From Sphaerisporangium krabiense (GTDB lineage: Bacteria; Actinomycetota; Actinomycetes; Streptosporangiales; Streptosporangiaceae), in contig NZ_JACHBR010000001.1 in assembly GCF_014200435.1 (NCBI RefSeq), forward strand, positions 5,956,001 through 6,020,000: a DNA stretch of 64,000 nucleotides. The letters are read 5' to 3'. The notes beneath the pieces are model-generated. The model saw only the letters and a program-made list of their open reading frames with translations. It was not told where the DNA came from and made no database searches. Both the position numbers and the translations under genes were made by a program. Shown one piece after another: positions 16,365-23,582 of the stretch. Within the stretch, counting starts at the first letter, position 1; each line of letters starts with the position of its first letter.

Positions 16365-17090
16365 ATGCGGAAGAAGATCATGTTTGGCGGGACCGCCCTG
16401 GTCGCCGCCGGCATCACAGTGTTCTCCGCCACTCCCGCATCGGCTCACGGTTACATCTCCCAGCCCCCGAGCCGGCAGGCCTTCTGCGCCCAGCGGGTCG
16501 TGACCAACTGTGGTGGCGTGGAGTACGAGCCCCAAAGCGTGGAGGCCCCCAAGGGCTCGCGGCAGTGCAGCGGCGGTGGCGGTTTCTCCGCGCTGAACGA
16601 CGAGAGCCGGAACTGGCCGGCGACCTCTGTCGGCAATTCGGTCAACTTCAACTGGGTGCTCACCGCCCGCCACGCCACCAGCACGTGGGAGTACTACATC
16701 GGTAACACCCGCGTGGCCCTGTTCAACGACGGTGGCAAGCAGCCCGGCGCGACCGTGACGCACAACGTCAACCTGTCCGGCTTCAGCGGACGCCAGAAGG
16801 TCCTCGCCATCTGGAACATCGCCGACACGGCGAACGCGTTCTACGCCTGCGTCGACCTGCAGATCGGTGGCGGTGGCCCCAGCACCCCCACTCCGACCCC
16901 CACCCGGCCGACCCCCACCCCGAGCCAGACTCCCACGAGTAACCCGACCGGCACGTGGAAGGCCGGCACGGCGTACCGGGCCGGTGACACGGTGACCTAC
17001 AACGGTGTGACCTACCGCTGCACGCAGCCGCACACCGCCATCCAGGGCTGGGAGCCCCCGAACGTTCCGGCTCTGTGGGCGACCGCCTGA
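16365..17090 (+). CDS. Lytic polysaccharide monooxygenase (AA10) with CBM5/12 chitin-binding module
   Basis: This secreted protein has 241 residues. A Sec signal ends at ASA, leaving His28 as the mature N-terminus (HGYISQPPSR). With His103 (TARHATSTWEYY) it forms the copper histidine brace that defines AA10 enzymes, which oxidatively cut chitin or cellulose. The catalytic domain runs to ~residue 172, followed by a Thr/Pro linker (TPTPTRPTPTPSQTPT) and a C-terminal carbohydrate-binding module (AGTAYRAGDTVTYNGVTYRC). AAGGAG precedes the ATG. Chitin is the likely substrate given the CBM5/12. It is monocistronic, with an inverted-repeat operator upstream shared with nearby secreted genes. Confidence 0.9.
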   Translation: MRKKIMFGGTALVAAGITVFSATPASAHGYISQPPSRQAFCAQRVVTNCGGVEYEPQSVEAPKGSRQCSGGGGFSALNDESRNWPATSVGNSVNFNWVLTARHATSTWEYYIGNTRVALFNDGGKQPGATVTHNVNLSGFSGRQKVLAIWNIADTANAFYACVDLQIGGGGPSTPTPTPTRPTPTPSQTPTSNPTGTWKAGTAYRAGDTVTYNGVTYRCTQPHTAIQGWEPPNVPALWATA

Positions 17091-17384
17091 ACGACCGCTT
17101 CCTGACCGTGCAGTGCGAATGGAGCGGCGCGCATATCGGCGGCCTCGCATAGAGGCCGTGCCGCGAGCAGGTCACGCCCTGCTCATACGGAAGCATGCAT
17201 ACGGGTCTCAGCGAAGCGGGGAGCGCTCATGAAGCCTCCCACCGTCAAGAGCGAATAGTTTCGATTCATCAAAGTCATGCCGCTTGCGCGTTCCCTCGCC
17301 GGGCTATGTGCTACCGCGCATCCCGGCGCGGGCGCGCTGCGGTTTCTGGGACCGCGCTGAAAGCTGGTTCACCAATGTCTGGGA

Positions 17385-17745
17385 GACCCGGGATGGCTGG
17401 GGTGGTCCAGGCCCGGACCTGCTCGGCTAGGGCGGTGACATGATCTGGGGGGCATGGCCCTTGCGATGCCGTGTCCCAGGTCGAACACGAACGGGCCCCA
17501 CTCGGGACGTGCAGGATGCGGTCCATCTCGGCGGCGGAGGGCCGCCAACGACGAGGCTGAGGATCTGCGCGCAGCGCCTCAGGCCGTTGCACCTCTGTAA
17601 GGCTCACGCAAGGGGACCGTGGCGTCCAGGCCGATGGAGTCCGCTCCGGTCGCCTCGGCGAAGCCATCGCAGGAGAGCCTGGCGCCCCAGGGGAATGCGA
17701 TGACCGGAATGTCCGGGTGCTTATCCTCGTCGCTGACCCCCGGCT
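17385..17745 (-). pseudogene. Decayed uroporphyrinogen decarboxylase (hemE-like) C-terminal region
   Basis: Minus-strand pieces in different frames line up with HemE in order: IPVIAFPWGA, then TGADSIGLDATVPL, then GPFVFDLGHGI and PPDHVTALAEQVRAW. In intact HemE these read VIgFPrGa, GvdavgLDttVPl, pFIFNLGHGI and tpPehV..lve.Vr. At least two frame changes separate them. No N-terminal half is found. The rest of 17091-17865 holds no other gene I can support. Confidence 0.55.
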
Positions 17746-17865
17746 TTCGTCCACGTGCGGGGGCGCCCCTAGGGCTTCTCGGGCGGCCAGTACAGGTCCA
17801 AGAGGGCGAAACGTGCCGTCACCCGACGCTGAGGATTACGATCCTGCCCGCGGAGTACTGACCTG

Positions 17866-18089
17866 ATGGCTATGTTTCTTCTTAACGATGACCATGGGAT
17901 GCCGCTGGGCGTGTTCGGCAGTCCGAAGGAAGCCATGACGCTGGTGCGTGAGGTCGATCAGTGGAAGCTCGCAGGAGAGGGTGCTTGGAGGGGTGGCGGC
18001 CGGACTACTCGTTTCACGACGACAAGCCACACTTCACCGTCCGTCTCATCGGGGAGTTCGTTGAAGACGCCCAGGATGTGACCGGGTGA
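17866..18089 (+). pseudogene. Frameshifted small gene, first of a coupled three-gene cassette
   Basis: ATG 17866 gives MAMFLLNDDHGMPLGVFGSP and a plausible acidic protein for ~45 residues. Then sense passes to another frame (PDYSFHDDKPHFTVRLIGEF...DAQDVTG) ending at 18089. That stop overlaps the GTG of the next gene (GTGA), which supports the second frame as genuine. One indel near 17995 therefore splits a ~75-residue gene. Function unknown. Confidence 0.55.
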
Positions 18090-18409
18090 CTGACCAGTGG
18101 CAGACCCTCGCCTCTCTCGTCGACTGGCTCAACCGAAGCAACGGCACCAGCGACCACGAGACGGCCATCCGCGTCATGAAGGTCGGGGAGGAGTTCGGCG
18201 AAGCGGTCGCCGCCTACGTCGGCATGACCGGCCAGAACCCGCGGAAGGGCATCACCCACTCCGCCGAGGACGTCGCCGGCGAACTGGTCGATGTCGCCGT
18301 CACGGCGTTGGTCGCCCTGCACTCCTTCACTCGCGACCCGCGCGGGACGTTCGAAGCGAAGCTCGCTCGGATCGCTGATCGGGTTGCCACGGCGGAGAAG
18401 TCGCCTTGA
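18086..18409 (+). CDS. MazG-like nucleotide pyrophosphohydrolase family protein
   Basis: This 107-residue, all-alpha protein contains the MazG-type motif KVGEEFGEAVAAYVGM and a second acidic helix (EDVAGELVDVAVTALVAL), the EExxE...ExxD pattern that binds Mg2+ in this superfamily. Such enzymes hydrolyse (d)NTPs to monophosphates. Start GTG overlaps the stop of the preceding frame. Its own stop overlaps a TTG start downstream. Versions of this gene in this setting are common in Streptomyces phages and integrative elements. Confidence 0.75.
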   Translation: MTDQWQTLASLVDWLNRSNGTSDHETAIRVMKVGEEFGEAVAAYVGMTGQNPRKGITHSAEDVAGELVDVAVTALVALHSFTRDPRGTFEAKLARIADRVATAEKSP

Positions 18410-18822
18410 GCATCTATGCAACCCTGTTCTCCCTGGACGACGACAACCACGAGCCAGGGCAGTGCGCGGTCTGGGCGCCAGCCGTAGATGCCCTAGGCGG
18501 CCTACAGGCCATCACCTCGGACGGCCGGCGCTGGGCGCGCGTAGCGGCCGCCTGAACGTGCGGCAACGGGCCACCACTCATCTACCAGGGCAGCCATGTC
18601 AATCCGTCCGAGGATGATCCTCGCGGGGGAGTGCTTATGGTGTGCGGCATCCCCGACCACTGCCACCCGGACGCCCGTGGCAGTGATGACGCCGGTCGGC
18701 CGGTGGAGTTCTTACGACTGTTCGCCTCCGAGGCAGCGAAGCGCAGGGGTACGTGCTTCACCCGCTGTGGATGCCCGCGCAGCAGGCAGAGGCCATCGGC
18801 AGAACGGCGTGCGGAAATGCAT
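18406..18822 (+). pseudogene. Broken homologue of a conserved actinomycete protein (MSIYATLF type)
   Basis: TTG 18406 overlaps the MazG-like stop and reads SIYATLFSLDDDNHEPGQC and onward to a premature TGA at 18555. Sense continues in another frame as GPPLIYQGSHVNPSEDDPRG, then VCGIPDHCHPDARG and RPVEFLRL. It shifts again near 18730 to GYVLHPLWMPAQQAEAIGRT. I recall these blocks in this order in proteins of ~130 residues from Streptomyces phages and elements. At least two frameshifts mean it is inactive. Confidence 0.6.
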
Positions 18823-19288
18823 CAGGGACAACATGGGCGGAAGCTGAATGACCGCCCGCTCCTGCGCTCCAGCGGCGGACCCGATCGGTGGCCCGGATAC
18901 TGGCGGCGTGCATCCTGGAGACGCCGCTGGACGTCGGCCGGTTGCTCAGGCCGATCAGGTCCGATGGGCAGGGCGAGGGCGTCGTCGAAGTGCTGGAGCA
19001 AGGCGAGGGGGATGCTGAGCCCTGCCGCCGTGAGCAATGCCCGTCACGGCATCGGATCGTTCCTCTCGATCTCGCGGGGCCGGCTCACTGTAGTCACCGC
19101 ACCGCGACCCGTGGAGGTACTGCGCGAGGGTGTCGCGCGCTCCTGCGTCTCAGGTTTTCCTTGCCGTCGAGTACGGCCGGGCACTGGTTGACCTTGTGGC
19201 CGGACCCCACGGTCGAATCAATCACCACGAAGCCTGAAGCGCGTCGACGTTCGCCTCACTCTCCGCGTCCTGCGGGCACCCGCCCTGA
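18823..19288. other. Gene-free stretch
   Basis: No reading frame with a credible start or family was found on either strand. It separates the decayed cassette from the secreted-protein gene. Confidence 0.4.
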
Positions 19289-19573
19289 TTACCCGCGGGT
19301 CTCCACCCAGGCGTCGATCACCCTGAAAGCGGAGATGTTGGTGAACGAGATGCTGCCGGCGGGCGCCCAGGGGCCTACGGACTCCCTCCCGCCGCTCTGC
19401 ACGACCCGGATCCGGTGTTCGCCGGTGCCGCTGGAGCAGTAGCTGGAGGCCTCATACGACACGTCGTCGACCTGGTATGAACAGTCGGTGGGAGCGGCCG
19501 CGGCGGGGCGGGTCATGAGGGCGGTGGCCAGCAGCGTGGCAGCGGCGAAGGTGGTCCATTTTCTGGTGCTCAT
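19289..19573 (-). CDS. Small secreted protein, family member 1
   Basis: This 94-residue protein has a Sec signal (RKWTTFAAATLLATALM, cleaved near AAA-AP). The ~66-residue mature part contains SYCSSGTGEHRIRVV, GPWAPAGSISF and three Cys. The same blocks, (S/T)xC(S/T)(S/T)GTGxH and GPWxxxGSxS, occur in the two genes at 20242-20930, so this is a local paralogous family of about 100 residues. Secretion is clear. No named domain is recognised. A degenerate copy of the LPMO-type operator lies upstream. Confidence 0.7.
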   Translation of the reverse strand: MSTRKWTTFAAATLLATALMTRPAAAAPTDCSYQVDDVSYEASSYCSSGTGEHRIRVVQSGGRESVGPWAPAGSISFTNISAFRVIDAWVETRG

Positions 19574-19635
19574 GCGTCACTCCTGACATCTGGGGTGGAT
19601 CAGACGCGCGTTCTACCCGTCCAAGTAGACCTGCC

Positions 19636-19652
19636 TTAGGAAGGTTTGTTAA
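19636..19652. promoter_or_regulatory. Degenerate copy of the TTAGGAAAGTTTCCTAA operator
   Basis: TTAGGAAGGTTTGTTAA keeps 14 of 17 positions of the perfect site at 20984-21000. It lies about 65 bases upstream of the 19573 start. Confidence 0.45.
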
Positions 19653-20241
19653 TAGCAAATCTCGCCGTCAATGGCCGGTCGAAGTCCTTCGCGCGGGAGA
19701 TGGCGAAGTGCGCCTAGCAGGGGTATGCGAGGAGGTCGGCGTCACACCTAGCGGTAGGTACCGAGAGCTTCCCCTGGCACCCAGGGCCTGTACCCGCAGT
19801 TTCCCGGCAGGGAGGCGAGCATCTGTCCGTTCCCCTGCAGCGCGCTCACGTCCATGCCATGAGTGTGCTCCCATCGCTGTCGCCGCCGGCCTGGCTGCCT
19901 CGTTCGCCGCCATCGAGATGTGGGGCGAACAGCCCGCCGGATCCGACCCGGACGCCGACGCGAGTGGGCGATGAGCGGCGTCGAGGTCGCCCTGGTCGAC
20001 GCCGCAGGCACTGCTATCGCTCTGGCGGTGCGGAAACGCGACGCGGTCCGGGCCGGGCGGCGCACGGGCAGGCGAAGCGGTCCCGGCTGGTGGAGTCTGA
20101 GGACTGCCGGGACCGCGGCGGCCGAGCTCACCGGCCGGGCCCTGCTCCCCGTCATCTGGTCACGGCCTGGCGCGCGTCGCCCGCCTTCTGACCCGGAGGA
20201 GGACGTCGGTTCTCTTGATCAGGGAGTGCTCGTGGGACGGC

Positions 20242-20556
20242 TCAGTCGCTCTTCAGGATGATGCTGCCGAGGACGTCTGCACCGGGTATTTTGACGCTCG
20301 AGAGGGAGCCGACGGCGGCCCAAGGCCCCGTGACCGTTTCGGTGTAGCCGCCCAGCTGCGGGTTGACGAATCGGTACGTCACGCGTAACGCGTGGTACCC
20401 CGTGCCGGTCGTGCAGTAACTGCTGAGGTAGCCGATCGGGGAGGGGGTGATCGAGCAGGTGTCGGGGATGGCGTGCGCGGGCGTGGCCGTGCCGGCGACG
20501 ATCGCGGCGGAGACGAGCGCCGCGCCGACGAGGGAGGCGCACTTCCTGGTGTTCAC
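20242..20556 (-). CDS. Small secreted protein, family member 2
   Basis: This 104-residue protein has signal peptide RKCASLVGAALVSAAIVAG with cleavage near AHA. The mature part has two Cys (TCSITP, SYCTTGTGYHALRV) and a GPWAAVGSLSSVKIPGADV block shared with its neighbours. It follows the 20631-20930 gene by 74 bases on the same strand, probably as an operon. Function unknown; see the family finding. Confidence 0.7.
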   Translation of the reverse strand: MNTRKCASLVGAALVSAAIVAGTATPAHAIPDTCSITPSPIGYLSSYCTTGTGYHALRVTYRFVNPQLGGYTETVTGPWAAVGSLSSVKIPGADVLGSIILKSD

Positions 20557-20630
20557 GATCTGCTCCTTTATGTGAGTGGTTGCCGGTGCCTCCCGCGGTC
20601 AGGATCTGCAGGAGGTGGTGTGGCCGCGGG

Positions 20631-20930
20631 TCAGCGTTTGTTGACCCAGTAGTCCTGCAGGCTTCCCGTCGCCGGGATGCGGGCCGTCGACACCGAGCCC
20701 ACCGGGACCCACGGCCCCTCGTTGGTGATGACGCCGACCTGCGGGTTCACATGGCGGGCGACCAGGTAGACCTGGTGTTCCCCGGTGCCGCTCGTGCAGA
20801 GGCTGGAGACGTATCCGTTCGACACCCAGGTGGTGCAGTCGGCGGGGAGCGCGTAGGCCGTGCCGCCCGGCAGCGCGACGGCGAGTAGCGCGGCGAAGGA
20901 GAGGGCGGCCGCCCACTTCCTGGGGTTCAC
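20631..20930 (-). CDS. Small secreted protein, family member 3
   Basis: This 99-residue protein has signal peptide RKWAAALSFAALLAVALPGG with cleavage near AYA. The mature part has two Cys (DCTTW, SLCTSGTGEHQVYLV), VNPQVG, and a GPWVPVGSVSTARIP block. It is first in a two-gene unit with the 20242 gene. A perfect 19-base palindrome lies 53 bases upstream of its ATG, the same operator type as before the LPMO gene, so both probably answer to one regulator, perhaps sensing chitin or cell-wall sugars. Confidence 0.72.
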   Translation of the reverse strand: MNPRKWAAALSFAALLAVALPGGTAYALPADCTTWVSNGYVSSLCTSGTGEHQVYLVARHVNPQVGVITNEGPWVPVGSVSTARIPATGSLQDYWVNKR

Positions 20931-20982
20931 GTGTGCTTTCCTCCGGCGAAAATGGGGGCCGGAGGCGCCGACCGGCCGTTTT

Positions 20983-21001
20983 CTTAGGAAAGTTTCCTAA
21001 G
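20983..21001. promoter_or_regulatory. Perfect palindromic operator CTTAGGAAA-G-TTTCCTAAG
   Basis: All nine base pairs of the 19-base inverted repeat match. It is in the promoter region of the small-secreted-protein operon and matches the site before the LPMO gene in its 13-base core. Confidence 0.7.
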
Positions 21002-21410
21002 CGAAAGATACCTGCGGGTCGCACGCCGTCAAGACCCCGTCCGAGGCCCGGACGCGGCGGCTGTACCCTCCTTGGCGCGCGCTTTCTTATCCTGCCGCCA
21101 TGACGCGACGGGGGTGGGGGCCGAGCATCGTCCTCACCCCGCAGACCTCTCAAAGCGCGGTGAGATTTACCGGGTTGACCACAACCCTGTGGCCGGCCTT
21201 CATTGCCAGCTCCCTCAGGGGCACCGAATGTCCGAGGGTCCCACGACGAGTGCGGGCGGGTGATCTTGTTGGGTTGTCCGATTGCTGGGAGCGAAATGGG
21301 AGCAGGCGAGGGGGCCGTAGGGCGTCGGAGTGCACGAGAGTGCACCGTATACCTGCGCTGAGCTGCCGATTCTCTCATTTGCGCAGGTCGGGAAATCTGG
21401 AAAACCCGCC
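21002..21410. other. Gene-free stretch
   Basis: I see no credible gene between the secreted-protein operator and the tRNA-derived site. It may be residual element DNA. Confidence 0.4.
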
Positions 21411-21451
21411 TGCGGGTCAAGGGGCGCAGGTTCGCATCCTGTCGCCTCGAC
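21411..21451 (+). other. Second att-like copy of the tRNA-Pro 3' half
   Basis: The sequence reads GCGGG-TCAAG-GGGC, T arm GCAGG-TTCGCAT-CCTGT, acceptor CGCCTCG, A. It differs from the 7178 copy at several bases but keeps the T arm and the following terminator. No tRNA 5' half lies upstream. Confidence 0.75.
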
Positions 21452-21458
21452 AGACGAA

Positions 21459-21504
21459 AAGGTCTGTCGAGCTGAGGGAGACCTCAGGTCAGCAGACCTT
21501 TTTT
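21459..21504 (+). terminator. Hairpin terminator behind the second att-like site
   Basis: AAGGTCTG (21459-21466) pairs with CAGACCTT (21493-21500), with inner GAGG/CCTC, followed by a T run. It is the counterpart of the 7229-7274 terminator. Confidence 0.7.
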
Positions 21505-21560
21505 GTGTCGGCTGGGTTCTCGGGCGTCGTCAGACGGTCGGCAGCCGGGGACGGCGTGGG
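21489..21560 (-). pseudogene. Tail fragment of a second integrase
   Basis: The minus strand reads SPAADRLTTPENPADTKKVC, then stop. The first remnant ends SPVAGGLETPDDLADIKKGL. Position relative to the tRNA half and terminator is the same. Everything upstream of the last ~25 codons is gone. Confidence 0.55.
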
Positions 21561-21614
21561 GACCGGTGCACCGTGAGATGAGTGCTCAACGCCGGTGATC
21601 TTCCGGAGCACATG

Positions 21615-21715
21615 CGGGCGTGGAAGGACGACCGGTAGATGGAACACGTGAAGGACGACTTGACCTCGAGTTTCTGGCCAGGCCCGGCTGCGCCTGCCTG
21701 ACGAGGAGACGGCCA
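21615..21715 (+). repeat. Degenerate direct repeat, copy 2 (copy 1 at ~5440-5530)
   Basis: It contains GGAACACGTGAAGGACGACT and TGCCTGACGAGGAGA, matching copy 1 in the same order and orientation. It lies ~160 bases beyond the 21.4 kb att-like site. Confidence 0.6.
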
Positions 21716-21774
21716 CAAGACCCTGCCTTTGTGGGGGGCTGGGGCCCAGAGATGGCGAGACGGGTGGGGCGGGG

Positions 21775-22030
21775 TTAGTCGATGATGATATTAAAGGGGG
21801 CGTCCGAGTAGGTCGTTGCTGTGCCGGTTGCGACCAGGATGTTTCGGGCGGGGTCTCCACACGTGGCGGGGGCGGAGTGGATGGCAGGGGCGTTGACCGC
21901 AGCGGCGGCGCGTGCTCCTGGGGTGTGCGCGCCGATGGCGGCCAGGGCGGAAGGAACGGCAGCCGAGAGCGCGGCTCCTGCGATCAGCACCGATGCGGGC
22001 GATTGCCGTGGTGAAGGCGGTGGAAGGCAT
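21775..22030 (-). pseudogene. Degenerate paralogue of the secreted protein at 24607-25011
   Basis: The end reads CGDPARNILVATGTATTYSD then FNIIID, parallel to CGDARDIFVGTGTASGARDT then FHVIVP in the 24607 gene. A signal-like stretch (SVLIAGAALSAAVPSALA) is present, but the likely ATG (22030) is in another frame and the middle ~60 residues are missing. It is read as a frameshifted, internally deleted copy. Confidence 0.5.
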
Positions 22031-22638
22031 GGTGTCTCCTGTGTGATCAGTCCGTGTGAGGAGCCATCGCCTCCATCACGTTGGGCAACTTGATGATCAC
22101 ACGGGGGTTGAGGGGAAGGTGCTGACCAACACGGATGTTCGCCCCCTGGCCGCCCCGAGCGCATGTCCCGGCCCCTGCCTTGGCGTTCTTGAGTGAGTGG
22201 GGATGGACGCAACCGCCTTCAGTGAGCGGGCGCCTGGCCCGGTCGGACGTGCCCTCACCTGGGACCGTTCAGCGGTCTCGGCCAACCGGCGAGAGCGGGG
22301 ATGCGCCGAGCCCGCGCGCGTGTCGCGGTTCGCCGAGTGTCGGAGTGCGCCGCTGCGCTTCCGAAGGAGCCGACCTTGGCGTGCACTCCCGTCGTGGTGC
22401 AGCCTCGACCTCATCGCATGAGGAATCAGTCTAGTTATGGAGATACGATGCCAATCGTGCGATATAACGTACAAGAGGCTTGTCGGAGGATATCCCATTT
22501 GGGTGTATTAATCGGTAGTCGACACACCTGCCTGATTAATCATCTGTGTTGCCGCCTCAAGTCGGGGTAGTTCACCTATGTGGCGCCATTATGGCCAACG
22601 GCGCTCAATTCTCTTCATTTACCAATGGGGGTATTTAG
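22031..22638. other. Gene-free stretch, AT-richer at its right end
   Basis: No gene is supported. Positions ~22430-22620 are notably AT-rich and hold an inverted repeat ATTAATC (22507-22513)/GATTAAT (22534-22540). This is probably the promoter region of the secreted protein that starts at 22639. ATAACGTACAAGAG at 22464 resembles the half-site seen before the acyl-CoA ligase gene, perhaps by chance. Confidence 0.4.
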
Positions 22639-23247
22639 GTGACTCATCCATCTAGAGGCAGGCGGCCCCTGGCGCGAGTGATCAACGACCGATTGCCGTT
22701 CGCCTACATCGGCGCGGCGTTGACGGTCGGGACGCTCATGGCGCTGCCGCTTCCCGCGCAGGCCGAGGTGCACGGCGGCACCGCGAAGAACGGCGCCCAT
22801 GTCGACCTCACGTTCGCATCGGCGCCCGGCCGTGGAGGTGGGGGCGAAGAAGAGACTCCCCCCGCGAAGAAGCCCAGAAAAGAAATCCGGCAACACCGCC
22901 CGGCACGTCATATCGCCCAAGCGCCGCGGAAGCACTACAAGTACTTCGTCCACCAACCAGAGGAGGTCTCTGTCCGGTCCGAGCACGGCGGTGGCGGCGG
23001 CTACCGGCACCATCGGGGGAATCACGGCCACCACCACAACCGTCATTTCACCGATGACACCTACCTCTTGCGGCAGTTGCGTAGGTACCACAGCAGGCAG
23101 GAGGCCCTCGAGGCGATCAACCGGCAGTCGAACCGCTGGCTCCATCCGAGACCGGAGAAGGTCGAACCGCGCGACGGCAAGGGCCACAACGCCACGGTCG
23201 GCGAGCGTGAGAAGCCCAACCGGGATTCCGGCCGGATCGGCCGGTAA
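22639..23247 (+). CDS. Secreted His-rich basic protein
   Basis: GTG 22639 with GGGGG upstream gives 202 residues. The N-terminal ~43 residues form a signal (basic start, IGAALTVGTLMALPLPAQA). The mature protein has a Gly/Glu-Lys-Pro stretch, a His-rich cluster (YRHHRGNHGHHHNRHF) and a helical YLLRQLRRYHSRQEALEAI region. The His cluster could bind metal ions. I recognise no family. It is a lone gene just right of the mobile region. Confidence 0.6.
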   Translation: MTHPSRGRRPLARVINDRLPFAYIGAALTVGTLMALPLPAQAEVHGGTAKNGAHVDLTFASAPGRGGGGEEETPPAKKPRKEIRQHRPARHIAQAPRKHYKYFVHQPEEVSVRSEHGGGGGYRHHRGNHGHHHNRHFTDDTYLLRQLRRYHSRQEALEAINRQSNRWLHPRPEKVEPRDGKGHNATVGEREKPNRDSGRIGR

Positions 23248-23402
23248 GAGCCGCCGGGGGCCCGGAGTCCACGGGTGAGCCCGACATCCAGGGACCGTCC
23301 GGACCAGTGGTCCGGCCGGTCCCTTCGGCTCGCCTCAGCCGCCGCGGTGTATTAGGCGGAGTTGGTCTCGCCCTGAGATGGTTGAGTCCGCTCGGCTCTC
23401 TA

Positions 23403-23526
23403 CGGCTTTCGGTGGTGCGGACGTTTCTCACTTTCACGGGGTTCAGCCTGACGGTCTGGATCGCATGACAAAAAGTTTGACGGGGTGTAGGCCGCACAGG
23501 AACATTGGTTCGTGTGACTTCACGCC
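23403..23526 (-). repeat. ~120-base dispersed repeat, copy B (inverted relative to 7937-8058)
   Basis: Read on the minus strand it matches copy A from AAGTCACACGAACCAATG to GAGAAACGTCCGCACCAC at about 80% by eye with one indel. It lies just upstream of the FtsX-domain lipoprotein gene, perhaps within its promoter region. Confidence 0.7.
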
Positions 23527-23582
23527 CCGGCGCGGGAGACCGCCCACCCCGCGTTGACCTTCCCTCCGGCAAGGTTCGCTCG

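Noticed and set aside
19971-20261. Plus-strand frame MSGVEVALVDAAGTAIALAV..., with an ATGA overlap to an upstream frame
   Set aside because: The overlap is suggestive, but both frames are Arg/Pro-rich with no family, weak ribosome sites, and the second runs into the opposite secreted-protein gene.
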